Source: an uncultured Eubacteriales bacterium
GTDB lineage: Bacteria; Bacillota; Clostridia; Christensenellales; Borkfalkiaceae
DNA: 53,187 nt
Direction: 5' to 3'
NCBI GenBank assembly: GCA_900548285.1
Contig: URKE01000008.1
Span: 1-53,187, forward strand
In this document: positions 8,487 through 16,138 of the stretch, piece by piece
How the letters are laid out: each line of letters opens with the position of its first letter
Position numbering within the stretch: position 1 is the first letter of the stretch
Notes under the pieces: model-generated
Database searches by the model: none
What the model saw: only the letters and a program-made list of their open reading frames with translations
Told to the model about the DNA's origin: nothing
Position numbers and translations under genes: made by a program

Positions 8487-8515
8487 ATTATAACTTACGC
8501 TAATGAGTTTGTCAA
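8487..8515 (-). promoter_or_regulatory. consensus sigma-A promoter of the xpt leader
   Basis: Minus-strand TTGACA (8515-8510) and TATAAT (8492-8487) with exactly 17 bases between them: a perfect consensus. Transcription should start near 8480, about 20 bases before P1 of the riboswitch. Such a strong promoter fits control by premature termination. Confidence 0.9.
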
Positions 8516-8591
8516 ACGTTTTTATCGGCTTTTCGCAAAATATTTTTTTTATTTTTTCACTCCGTTTACAACGTCTTTACAATTATATAAT

Positions 8592-8643
8592 GCGGCTTGA
8601 AATAAAAAAATTACCGCCAAAAAAATTGACATCGCGGCTTGAA
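8592..8643 (+). repeat. direct repeat in the topB promoter region
   Basis: The 10-base word GCGGCTTGAA occurs at 8592-8601 and again at 8634-8643, 42 bases apart (about four helical turns). The second copy lies inside the spacer of the topB promoter. The rest of the 380-base stretch 8282-8661 is accounted for by the xpt leader and the two promoters, plus an AT-rich segment at 8520-8590 that holds a second TATAAT (8586-8591) without a good -35 box. Confidence 0.55.
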
Positions 8644-8655
8644 AAGTGATAACAT
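8626..8655 (+). promoter_or_regulatory. promoter of topB, placing +1 at the start codon
   Basis: TTGACA at 8626-8631, an 18-base spacer, then an extended -10 (TG at 8647-8648 and TAACAT at 8650-8655). The predicted transcription start is 8662 plus or minus 1, which is the A of the topB ATG. Confidence 0.75.
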
Positions 8656-8661
8656 GTTTTT

Positions 8662-10794
8662 ATGATTGCGATTATTGCGGAAAAGCCGAGCCTGGCGCGG
8701 AACATCGTTTCGGGCATAGGAGAAATGAAGAAAAAAAACGGATATTACGAAAATTCCGATTACATAGTCACCTGGGCGTTCGGTCACTTGTTTTCGCTTT
8801 GCGACGTGGAGGATTACGGCAGCGCGCCCTCCTCGAAAAAATGGACGCTCGACAACCTGCCCTGCTTTCCCGACAAGTTCCGTTTCAATCTTAAAAAAGA
8901 CTTCGACGGGAAAGTTGACGACGGAGTTAAAAAACAGTTCGAAACGATTAAATATCTTCTCAACAGAAACGACGTTGACAAAATCGTAAACGCGGGCGAC
9001 TCGGACAGAGAGGGTGAAATAATAGTGCGGCTGTGCGTTTCCAACGCTCTCGACAAGGACAAACCGTTTTACAGATTATGGTTGCCTGACCAGACGCCGC
9101 AGACCGTAGCGAAGGCTCTTTCGGAAATGAAAGAGGAAAAAGAATACGAAAATCTCGCCAACGAGGGTTTTTCGAGAACGTATATCGACTGGCTTTACGG
9201 CGTTAATCTCACGAGATACGCAAGCATAAAATCGGGTACTCTGCTCCGCGTGGGAAGAGTTATCGTGCCGATCGTGAAAGCGATTTACGACAGAGATTGC
9301 GAAATCGAAAACTTTAAACCCGAAACTTATTACGCTCTCGTTTCGCGAGCGAAAACCAACGGCGAAGTTATAGAACTCGTTTCCGGATATAAATTTTCGG
9401 ATAAGGAGAAAGCGGAAAAATGTTGCGGCAGAATGAACGTTCTCGACGCGATAGTCACCGATAAAAAATCGAAAAAAGAAATACTTTTCCCCGGCAAACT
9501 CTACTCTCTCACCAAATTGCAGAATTTTCTCGGCAAAAAATATAAAATGCCGATGGAAAAAAGCCTTTCGATCGTTCAGAAACTTTACGAGAACGGCTAC
9601 GTGAGTTATCCGAGAACAAACTCCGAATATCTCGCCACGAACGAAAAGGATAAAGTTAAGCAAATTATTTCGGGCGTTAAAAAACTCGGTTATCCCATCG
9701 TTTTCAAAGACAAGAAAACCATTTTCGACGACTCGAAAATCGAATCGCACTCCGCTCTTACGCCGACTTATAAAATCCCTGCCAAAACGGCGTTAAATGA
9801 AGAGGAATTCCTCGTTTACTCCGCCATTTTAAGGAGATTCGTGGCAGTTTTCTGCGAAGAAGAATGTTACGTGGAAAAATCGGAACTGACGATTTCGCTC
9901 GGAGGAAAAGAAGATTATTCGATAAAAGGCTCGATGATTCTCACCGAAGGCTGGACGAAATACGATGGCGGCGAAAGAAAGGATAAAATACTGCCGAAAC
10001 TCGATAAAGGCGACAAAGTGAACGTCGATTTTCACCCCGAGGAAAAGCAAACGCAACCGCCGAAGCACTACACAATCGAAACTTTAAATAACTATCTCAA
10101 AAATCCGTTCCGGGACGAAAAATCGTCCGACGAAAGCGACGACGAAGATTATAAAGCAATTTTCAAGGGGCTTGAACTCGGAACTGAAGCGACAAGAACG
10201 GGAATCATAGACAACGCGAAAAAAAGCGGATACATATCGCTGAAAAAAGACGTTTACAACATCGAAAAAGGCGGCAGATTTCTCATCGAACAACTCGTCG
10301 ATATGAACATCTCGATGGACAAATACAAAACGAGCCAATTAGGTCAGGCGCTCAAGAAAGTTTATCACGGCGAAATGACCGTTGAAGAAAGCGTTAAAAT
10401 CGCCGAAAACGAAATCAAGGAAGTTTTCGATAACGACCGCAACGCCGGATCGGGATTCTTCGGCGACGAGATAGGCGTTTGCCCGAAGTGCGGGAAAAAG
10501 GTTACGCGCGGCAGATTCGCTTACGTCTGCGAGGGCGCGGACAACTTTGGCAATATAAAACACAACGGCGACGATACAAGCAGAAAAAGTCCTGATGACA
10601 AATCCGCTCCCGGAAAATGCGACTTTAAAATCAATCTGCACATTCTCGGTTGCGCTATCACGAAAGAACAAGCCGCGAAAATTCTTTCGGACGGAAGAAC
10701 GGATAAACTCGATTTCATTTCCAAATCCGGAAAGAACTTTTCGGCAAGGCTCAAACTCGATAACGACAAAAAAATAATTTTCGACTTCACATAA
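8662..10794 (+). CDS. topB: DNA topoisomerase III (type IA)
   Basis: A 710-residue type IA topoisomerase. The N-terminal TOPRIM domain opens with IAEKPSLARNI and has the metal-binding DSDREGE motif near residue 114. The active-site tyrosine is Y316 in SYPRTNSEY. The decatenation-type core continues to about 590, and a C-terminal zinc-ribbon-like part (CPKCGKKVTRG, then C) is followed by a further topoisomerase C-terminal repeat. It relaxes and decatenates DNA in the cytoplasm through a 5'-phosphotyrosyl link. The start is fixed by the family N-terminus. No ribosome binding site precedes it, and the promoter position suggests a leaderless mRNA. The gene stands alone on the plus strand and ends at a bidirectional terminator. 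Confidence 0.93.
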   Translation: MIAIIAEKPSLARNIVSGIGEMKKKNGYYENSDYIVTWAFGHLFSLCDVEDYGSAPSSKKWTLDNLPCFPDKFRFNLKKDFDGKVDDGVKKQFETIKYLLNRNDVDKIVNAGDSDREGEIIVRLCVSNALDKDKPFYRLWLPDQTPQTVAKALSEMKEEKEYENLANEGFSRTYIDWLYGVNLTRYASIKSGTLLRVGRVIVPIVKAIYDRDCEIENFKPETYYALVSRAKTNGEVIELVSGYKFSDKEKAEKCCGRMNVLDAIVTDKKSKKEILFPGKLYSLTKLQNFLGKKYKMPMEKSLSIVQKLYENGYVSYPRTNSEYLATNEKDKVKQIISGVKKLGYPIVFKDKKTIFDDSKIESHSALTPTYKIPAKTALNEEEFLVYSAILRRFVAVFCEEECYVEKSELTISLGGKEDYSIKGSMILTEGWTKYDGGERKDKILPKLDKGDKVNVDFHPEEKQTQPPKHYTIETLNNYLKNPFRDEKSSDESDDEDYKAIFKGLELGTEATRTGIIDNAKKSGYISLKKDVYNIEKGGRFLIEQLVDMNISMDKYKTSQLGQALKKVYHGEMTVEESVKIAENEIKEVFDNDRNAGSGFFGDEIGVCPKCGKKVTRGRFAYVCEGADNFGNIKHNGDDTSRKSPDDKSAPGKCDFKINLHILGCAITKEQAAKILSDGRTDKLDFISKSGKNFSARLKLDNDKKIIFDFT

Positions 10795-10807
10795 AACCTT
10801 TCAAAAA

Positions 10808-10840
10808 CGCCGATTACAAAAGGAATTTTTGTAATCGGCG
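10808..10840. terminator. bidirectional intrinsic terminator between topB and the MBL-fold gene
   Basis: A perfect 14-base-pair inverted repeat (CGCCGATTACAAAA and its complement) around a 5-base loop. On the plus strand TATATTTTTA follows; on the minus strand the stem is followed by TTTTTG. It serves the two convergent genes. Confidence 0.9.
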
Positions 10841-10853
10841 TATATTTTTATTC

Positions 10854-12047
10854 TTACAGGGTTGCTTTGAATTTTTCGATTTCGTCGGCGTGATCGATTT
10901 CGTATTGTTTAATCGTATCGCCGTCGTCTAAAATCTTACCGTCGTACTTATCCGTCTGTTTTTCAAGCGTTATTTTTCCCTTCGAATCTATCGTGAGGAT
11001 AATCGTACCTTGCAAATCCGTTCTGTAAATTTCGCTCCCGCATTTTACAAGATTATCGAGCGTACTCTTCAGCGGGTGTCTGTGTTTGTTTGACAATCCG
11101 CACGAAATGACGGAATATTCGGGTTTTACGAGAGATAAAAATTCTGGCGAAGTTGACGAATCGCTGCCGTGGTGAGCAACCTTTAAAACGTCGCAATCGA
11201 CCATCGCGGGATTGCTTGTCGAGAACTCTCTTATGAAACTTTGCTCCGCGCCTTTCTTGCCCGTTTCGTACTCTATGTCGCCCGTAAACAGAATCTTTCT
11301 GTCGGCATACTCGAGCATGATAACCGCCGAAAAATCGTTCGGCGTAGTGAAATACTGATAATCGTTAAGGTTATCGGCGTACGGCATCACGAAATTGACC
11401 GTATACTCGTAAATCTCGCCGTCTTTACCCGTGAAACCGTTTGAAAAATCGGAATCGTCCTTAAAGAACTCCCAATAAGTCTGCTCTGCGTTAACGTTCG
11501 TTATGTAATCGTAATAAATATTGCTTGAATTTTTTATCTTTATGCCTTTGTTTAATTCATAAGGCAAGGCGGAAGCGGACTTATTTTCGGAGTACACGTA
11601 CGGACGATACGACTTCAGTACGTCGTATTGCTCGTAAACATACGGCATAAGCCCGATATGATCGCTGTCCGGATGAGTTGCGACGCAATAATCGATCGTT
11701 ACTTTGTTACCCTTTTCGTCGCGAAGATATTTATCGATTTTTGCCTTGCCGGCGTTTCTCTTTTCTCCGGTATCGATAAGCATATTCTTACCGTCCGGGA
11801 GTTCGATGAAAATGCAATCGCCCTGCCCGATATCGATGAAATATACCTTAAGATCTCTTACGTTATCCACCTCGGAATAGTTAACCGAAACGGATTCGCT
11901 TTCTTTTTTGAGAAAACCGAAATCGAACTTATACCCGTTTGAAATATAAAACACCGCGAGAACGATTACGGTTATTATGATGATGACAACCAGGCAGGCA
12001 ACGAATTTCTGAAGTTCTTTTTCTCTTTTGTTTTTCTTTTTCGCCAT
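10854..12047 (-). CDS. membrane-anchored MBL-fold hydrolase related to the ComEC beta-lactamase-like domain
   Basis: A 397-residue protein with a lysine-rich N-terminus, one membrane segment (about residues 14-38) and a metallo-beta-lactamase fold outside. Motifs follow the ComEC/Rec2 C-terminal domain: FIDIGQGDCIFI, LIDTG, the metal site HPDSDHIG near residue 127, KVAHHGS near 290, and a final ISCGLSNKHRHP. It lacks the ComEC membrane channel. Related stand-alone proteins are often described as extracellular nucleases or competence-like hydrolases. Nuclease activity here is inference. The ATG lies 3 bases after the stop of the RlmI-like gene, so they are cotranscribed; the ribosome binding site (AAAGGTG) is weak. 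Confidence 0.78.
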   Translation of the reverse strand: MAKKKNKREKELQKFVACLVVIIIITVIVLAVFYISNGYKFDFGFLKKESESVSVNYSEVDNVRDLKVYFIDIGQGDCIFIELPDGKNMLIDTGEKRNAGKAKIDKYLRDEKGNKVTIDYCVATHPDSDHIGLMPYVYEQYDVLKSYRPYVYSENKSASALPYELNKGIKIKNSSNIYYDYITNVNAEQTYWEFFKDDSDFSNGFTGKDGEIYEYTVNFVMPYADNLNDYQYFTTPNDFSAVIMLEYADRKILFTGDIEYETGKKGAEQSFIREFSTSNPAMVDCDVLKVAHHGSDSSTSPEFLSLVKPEYSVISCGLSNKHRHPLKSTLDNLVKCGSEIYRTDLQGTIILTIDSKGKITLEKQTDKYDGKILDDGDTIKQYEIDHADEIEKFKATL

Positions 12048-12050
12048 ACG

Positions 12051-13214
12051 TTATAACACCTTTATTACCGCCACTTTAAGATATAAACTCTCATCGTAAC
12101 CGATAAACGTGGAATGATCTTTACCCTGCATCCTTATCTCGACGAGTTTTGCTCTCACTCCGCTTTCGATAACGCTCTCTTTTATCATCTGCAAAAACAG
12201 ACCGAGCGTTAAGTGTTGCGAGCAACTGCACGTTACGAGATATCCCCCTTTTTCAACAAGTTTCAAGCCGTTTATATTTACGTCTTTGTAGCCTTTGTAA
12301 CCCTCTTTAACCGTGTCCGCGGACTTTGTGAAAGCCGGAGGATCGAGAACGACCACGCCGAATTTGCGTTTGTCCTTTCTGTATTCTCTGAGTTTTTCGA
12401 AAACGTCCGCGACTTCGGTTTTTATATCCAAGCCATTCAGCGCGGCGTTTTCTTTGACGAGTTCAATCGCTTTCTCGCTTATATCGACGGCTGTGACTTC
12501 GGTCGCTCCGTATTTTTTCGCGCAGAGAGAGAACCCGCCCTCGTTACAGAAACAATCGAGAACCGTTTTCCCTTTAACGTAACATTTCAGGTTGTCGCGA
12601 TTCTCTTTCTGATCGAGAAAGTATCCCGTTTTCTGCCCGTTTTCAAGGTCAACGACCATTTTCAGGCCGTTTTCGATAATCGTTACGCGAGGCTCGAATT
12701 CGCCGTAAATAACGCCTTTTCTTTGTTCAAGGCCTTCCTTCTCCCTCACGGATACGTCGCTGCGCTCGTAAATGCCTTTCGGATTAAAAATCCCGATGAG
12801 AAGTTTGATTATTGTTTCTTTTACGACTTCCATTCCGAGCGAAAGAAACTGCACGGACAAATAGTCGCCGTATTTATCGACGATAAGCCCCGGCAACAAA
12901 TCCGATTCGGCAAAAACCGCTCTGTAATTGTTATCGTAACCGAGTTCTTTTCTGTACTCAACCGCCGCGAGAATACGTCTGCGATAAAAATCTTCGTCTA
13001 TTTCTTCCTTTTTCAGCGTTAACATTCTGACGATGATTTTGGAATGATGATTTATCGTTCCGAGCCCGACGAAACGCCCGTCGAAACCTCGCACTTCGGC
13101 AACCGAACCTTGCTTATCCTTGCCGTCGATTTTATAAACTTCGTTGGCGAATATCCACGGATATCCGTTGAGAACTCTCTTTTCTTCGTTTTTCTTTAAA
13201 TATACGCAATACAT
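12051..13214 (-). CDS. rlmI: RlmI-like class I rRNA (cytosine-C5) methyltransferase
   Basis: A protein of about 387 residues. An N-terminal PUA domain (YLKKNEEKRVLNGYPWIF) leads to a Rossmann methyltransferase with SAM-binding VLDCFCNEGGFSL near residue 220, acidic motif VADVF, and VLDPPAFTK. The catalytic-type cysteine motif is TCSCSQH. This matches the RlmI/YccW/YwbD family, which methylates a cytosine in 23S rRNA. The ATG at 13214 matches the family N-terminus and follows the sdaA stop by 1 base. A TTG at 13235, preceded by AGGGCGG inside sdaA, is a possible alternative that adds seven residues. Confidence 0.83.
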   Translation of the reverse strand: MYCVYLKKNEEKRVLNGYPWIFANEVYKIDGKDKQGSVAEVRGFDGRFVGLGTINHHSKIIVRMLTLKKEEIDEDFYRRRILAAVEYRKELGYDNNYRAVFAESDLLPGLIVDKYGDYLSVQFLSLGMEVVKETIIKLLIGIFNPKGIYERSDVSVREKEGLEQRKGVIYGEFEPRVTIIENGLKMVVDLENGQKTGYFLDQKENRDNLKCYVKGKTVLDCFCNEGGFSLCAKKYGATEVTAVDISEKAIELVKENAALNGLDIKTEVADVFEKLREYRKDKRKFGVVVLDPPAFTKSADTVKEGYKGYKDVNINGLKLVEKGGYLVTCSCSQHLTLGLFLQMIKESVIESGVRAKLVEIRMQGKDHSTFIGYDESLYLKVAVIKVL

Positions 13215-13215
13215 T

Positions 13216-14412
13216 TTACTTAAATAGTTTCGCAAGTCCGCCCTGCGCGGTTTCCCTGTATTTCTTTCCTAAATCGATTCCTGTTTCGTACATGGTTTTA
13301 ACGGCGTCGTCAAAAGTGATTTTTCTGCTTCCCGTTATAAAAAGCGGCAACGTGACTTCGTTGAGCGCCCTTAACGCCGCGACCGCGTTGCGTTCGATGC
13401 ACGGAATCTGAACAAGCCCGCAGATAGGGTCGCACGTAAGACCGAGATGATGCTCTATCGAAATTTCCGCAGCGTATTCTATCTGGTCGATATTCATTCC
13501 GTAAAGGTCGGCTACCGCCGCGGAAGCCATTGCGCAAGCGACGCCTATTTCCGCCTGACAACCACATTCCGCCCCGCTTATGGAAGCGTTGGTTTTCACC
13601 ACGTCGCCTATAATCCCGGCAACGGCTAACGCCTTCAATATTTCGCGTTCCGGAACTTCTTCGGTTTGTTCGAGATAATATAAAACCGCAGGCACAACGC
13701 CGCACGACCCGCACGTGGGGGCTGTGACAACCCGCCCGCCCGAAGCGTTATTCTCCGAACAAGCGTAAGCGTAAGCGCACACCATTCTGTTCTGCCTTGC
13801 CGTTGGCGATTCGTTAAGAGCGTACTGCTCGTAAAGCGTTCTCGCCTTGCGTTCGGTTTTAAGCACGCCCGGCAAAACGCCGCTTACCGAAAGACCTTGC
13901 CTTATGCAGTCTTTCATCGCGAGCCAAATCTCTTTCAGATACTCGAACACGTCAGGCTCGTCAAAAACTTCGACGTATTGCCAGAGTTTAAGATTATTCT
14001 CCTCGCAGAACGTTTTTATCTCGGCAAACGAAGAATGGGGATAAACGTCTTTTTCTTCAACGGAAATACCGTCGTCCGACTCTATCGCGCCCCCGCCGAC
14101 GCTGTAATAAGTCCTTTCGGCGATTTGCGCGCCGTTTTTAAAGACGAAAAACGTCAGTTTGTTCGGGTGACGGAAATGCCCGTCGGTTTCGCCGAACACA
14201 ACTTCCGTACGCTCCTTACCGAGCGTTTCTTCAATCACTTTATCGGTGAGATGCCCTTTCCCCGTTGCGGAAAGCGAACCGTAAAGAACCACGCGGAAAA
14301 AATCCGCGTCCGGAAAGTCGGATAAAACTATTTTGCAGGCTTTTTCAGGCCCCATCGTGTGCGAACTTGACGGTCCTCTGCCGATTTTGTAGAGTGTTTT
14401 CAACGACTTCAT
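13216..14412 (-). CDS. sdaA: iron-sulfur L-serine dehydratase, single chain
   Basis: A 398-residue enzyme converting L-serine to pyruvate and ammonia. The N-terminal beta-type part begins YKIGRGPSSSHTMGP, and the C-terminal alpha-type part contains the conserved GRVVTAPTCGSCGVVPA. Cysteines for the oxygen-sensitive [4Fe-4S] cluster are in APTCGSCG, AECGCQ and TCDPICGLV. The ATG (14412-14410) overlaps the TGA of the upstream C_GCAxxG gene as ATGA. This fixes the start and couples translation; a longer in-frame extension upstream is only read-through of that gene. The protein is shorter than the approximately 455-residue E. coli SdaA. Confidence 0.92.
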   Translation of the reverse strand: MKSLKTLYKIGRGPSSSHTMGPEKACKIVLSDFPDADFFRVVLYGSLSATGKGHLTDKVIEETLGKERTEVVFGETDGHFRHPNKLTFFVFKNGAQIAERTYYSVGGGAIESDDGISVEEKDVYPHSSFAEIKTFCEENNLKLWQYVEVFDEPDVFEYLKEIWLAMKDCIRQGLSVSGVLPGVLKTERKARTLYEQYALNESPTARQNRMVCAYAYACSENNASGGRVVTAPTCGSCGVVPAVLYYLEQTEEVPEREILKALAVAGIIGDVVKTNASISGAECGCQAEIGVACAMASAAVADLYGMNIDQIEYAAEISIEHHLGLTCDPICGLVQIPCIERNAVAALRALNEVTLPLFITGSRKITFDDAVKTMYETGIDLGKKYRETAQGGLAKLFK

Positions 14413-14861
14413 ATAACGCCTTTTTCGATAAGTTTTTGCTCGAGAATGTCCGCGCAGTAACGGCAAAGTTCCGCGCACGGTCTTTTCGCCTTATATTCCG
14501 CGCTCCTTACCGACGGATCTTCGGAAGAAAGTTTTGCCGTTGCGCCGAGAAGTTCACGGCAAATAAGCGAGCCGTTATCCTTTTTGAACTGCTCACCCAA
14601 CTCTCTGACGATAGCGTAATGTTCCGCTTTTGAAACTCCGTTTTTACCGGCAAATCCGCATAAAAGACCTAAAACGGCGCATATCCCGGAAAAAGCGCCG
14701 CACACTTCGCGCATTCTTCCAAATCCTCCGCCGAACGACGACATGATTTTGACCATATCGTCCGCTTTTTCGGGATACAGATCGGCAAAAGCAAGCGCAA
14801 CCGCCTGCGAACAGTTATAACCCTCGTTGAAAAACGCGTAGGCTTTGTCTCCTCTGCTCAT
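14409..14861 (-). CDS. C_GCAxxG_C_C family protein, probable redox protein
   Basis: A 150-residue cytosolic protein with the family hallmarks. They are an N-terminal NEGYNCSQAVALAF, a central glycine-rich FGGGFGRMREVCGAFSG, then CGFAG, the ICRELLG cysteine, and paired cysteines CAELCRYCAD near the C-terminus. Biochemical function of the family is not established; proposed roles involve metal or electron transfer. It heads the operon with sdaA, RlmI-like and MBL-fold genes and has a clean AAGGAG ribosome binding site. The four-base ATGA overlap with sdaA suggests a role near the serine dehydratase or its Fe-S cluster, which is inference. Confidence 0.82.
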   Translation of the reverse strand: MSRGDKAYAFFNEGYNCSQAVALAFADLYPEKADDMVKIMSSFGGGFGRMREVCGAFSGICAVLGLLCGFAGKNGVSKAEHYAIVRELGEQFKKDNGSLICRELLGATAKLSSEDPSVRSAEYKAKRPCAELCRYCADILEQKLIEKGVI

Positions 14862-14876
14862 AATACTCCTTATTTG

Positions 14877-14905
14877 TTGACTTTAGTTATTTGCTATGTT
14901 ATAAT
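14877..14905 (+). promoter_or_regulatory. strong extended -10 promoter placing +1 at the next start codon
   Basis: TTGACT (14877-14882), a 17-base spacer with TG at 14897-14898, and perfect TATAAT (14900-14905). Predicted +1 is 14912 plus or minus 1, the A of the downstream ATG. The divergent C_GCAxxG operon must also have its promoter here, but I could not assign one. Confidence 0.85.
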
Positions 14906-14911
14906 GATTTT

Positions 14912-16087
14912 ATGGATAAAATTGTTTTTAACGACCGACTCGTCATCAAAACTTTGACGGACGGCGTAATAAAAGAATTCGGCTCCGACTTCTATTCCAA
15001 TTACGTCGACGCGTCGATTAAAGCCGCGAAGAGCGTCGAATGGAAAACCAAAGGCATGGGCGCAAGGTTTATGCGCGAAAGCGCCGCGGAAGATTCTTAC
15101 GCCGCCTCCGACATAATTTCATATTTTAACTCGATAGAGTTTTTCGGCTCGCCCGACAAAATCATTTACTCCATTACCGTGAACGACCTTTCGGGAATAA
15201 TGACGAAAGACCTTACCGCCGAAAAAGACAGCGAAGGACACGTGATTCACTCGCGCGAAAACATATTCTGCGGCGCGTGTCCCGACACGGAAAACGATAA
15301 ATTCGTTACTTGCATAAAGACAAGTTACGAGAACGCTCACCTCGCCGTTTACGACGTTAAAACCAACGATTATATGACCGTTACCGACGGCGACAGTTGC
15401 GATTTCGACGCGAGTTTTTCCCGTTCGGACGATTCGCTCGTTTACTTTGCGAGCAAAGGCGTTGGAAGAAACGCCGACGGCGAGTTCGTTAAATTCTCTC
15501 ATTCGTCGATATACTCTTACGACGTTTTTACGGGCGACATAGAAGAAATTCTCTCCGATCCGAATAAATCTCTGATAAGACCGAAAGACGACGGCAAAGG
15601 TAATTTATTCTACATAACTCGCCCCGAACAGAAAAATAAAACCGGGTTTTTCAGGCTTCTGCTCGACATTATCCTTATTCCGTGGAAACTGCTCAAAGCA
15701 ATTTATTATTTCGCCGAAATGTTCACGATGATGTTCACGGGAAAAGGCTTCACCGAAAAATCGGCAAACCCCGCAAAAACAATGAAAAAATCTCAGGGAA
15801 TGATCGTTATCGACGACAACCTGATAAACGCCGAAGAAGAATACAAGAAAAATCTTCGACATAAAGACAATCCGGCAGGCGTCGCGCCGTGGTCGTGGCA
15901 ACTCGTCAGGAGAACAGAAAGCGGCGAAACGACAAGCCTTGCCAACGGCGTTATCGATTACTGTCTGCTTTCCGACGGATCAATCGCTTACACAAACGGC
16001 AAACACGTAATCGTAATCGGACCAGACGGCAAAAGAAATAAAATCGCCGATACCGATCTCTGCACCAAAATCTCCTGTTTCATTTAA
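14912..16087 (+). CDS. unknown protein, propeller-like with an internal hydrophobic segment
   Basis: A 391-residue protein that I do not recognise. It lacks a signal peptide. Several stretches resemble blades of a TolB/WD40-type beta-propeller: YENAHLAVYDVKTNDYMTV near 139-157, DASFSRSDDSLVYFAS near 166-181, SSIYSYDVFTGDIEEIL near 198-214, and DYCLLSDGSIAYTNGKHV near 349-366. Between blades, residues about 244-277 form a strongly hydrophobic/aromatic stretch (FFRLLLDIILIPWKLL...) that could dock on or cross the membrane. The ATG at 14912 is chosen because transcription should start there; a TTG at 14891 would lie inside the promoter. No ribosome binding site is present. It is transcribed alone and ends at a terminator. 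Confidence 0.7.
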   Translation: MDKIVFNDRLVIKTLTDGVIKEFGSDFYSNYVDASIKAAKSVEWKTKGMGARFMRESAAEDSYAASDIISYFNSIEFFGSPDKIIYSITVNDLSGIMTKDLTAEKDSEGHVIHSRENIFCGACPDTENDKFVTCIKTSYENAHLAVYDVKTNDYMTVTDGDSCDFDASFSRSDDSLVYFASKGVGRNADGEFVKFSHSSIYSYDVFTGDIEEILSDPNKSLIRPKDDGKGNLFYITRPEQKNKTGFFRLLLDIILIPWKLLKAIYYFAEMFTMMFTGKGFTEKSANPAKTMKKSQGMIVIDDNLINAEEEYKKNLRHKDNPAGVAPWSWQLVRRTESGETTSLANGVIDYCLLSDGSIAYTNGKHVIVIGPDGKRNKIADTDLCTKISCFI

Positions 16088-16101
16088 ATTTTAATTTTAT
16101 T

Positions 16102-16130
16102 TCGCCTTTCCCGAAAACCGGGAAAGGCGA
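16102..16130. terminator. bidirectional terminator between the unknown gene and recA
   Basis: CGCCTTTCCCG (16103-16113) pairs perfectly with CGGGAAAGGCG (16119-16129) around a 5-base loop. The plus side is followed by TAATATTTTTATT and the minus side by an AT-rich run (AAATAAAATT...), so termination is likely best on the plus strand. Confidence 0.85.
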
Positions 16131-16138
16131 TAATATTT

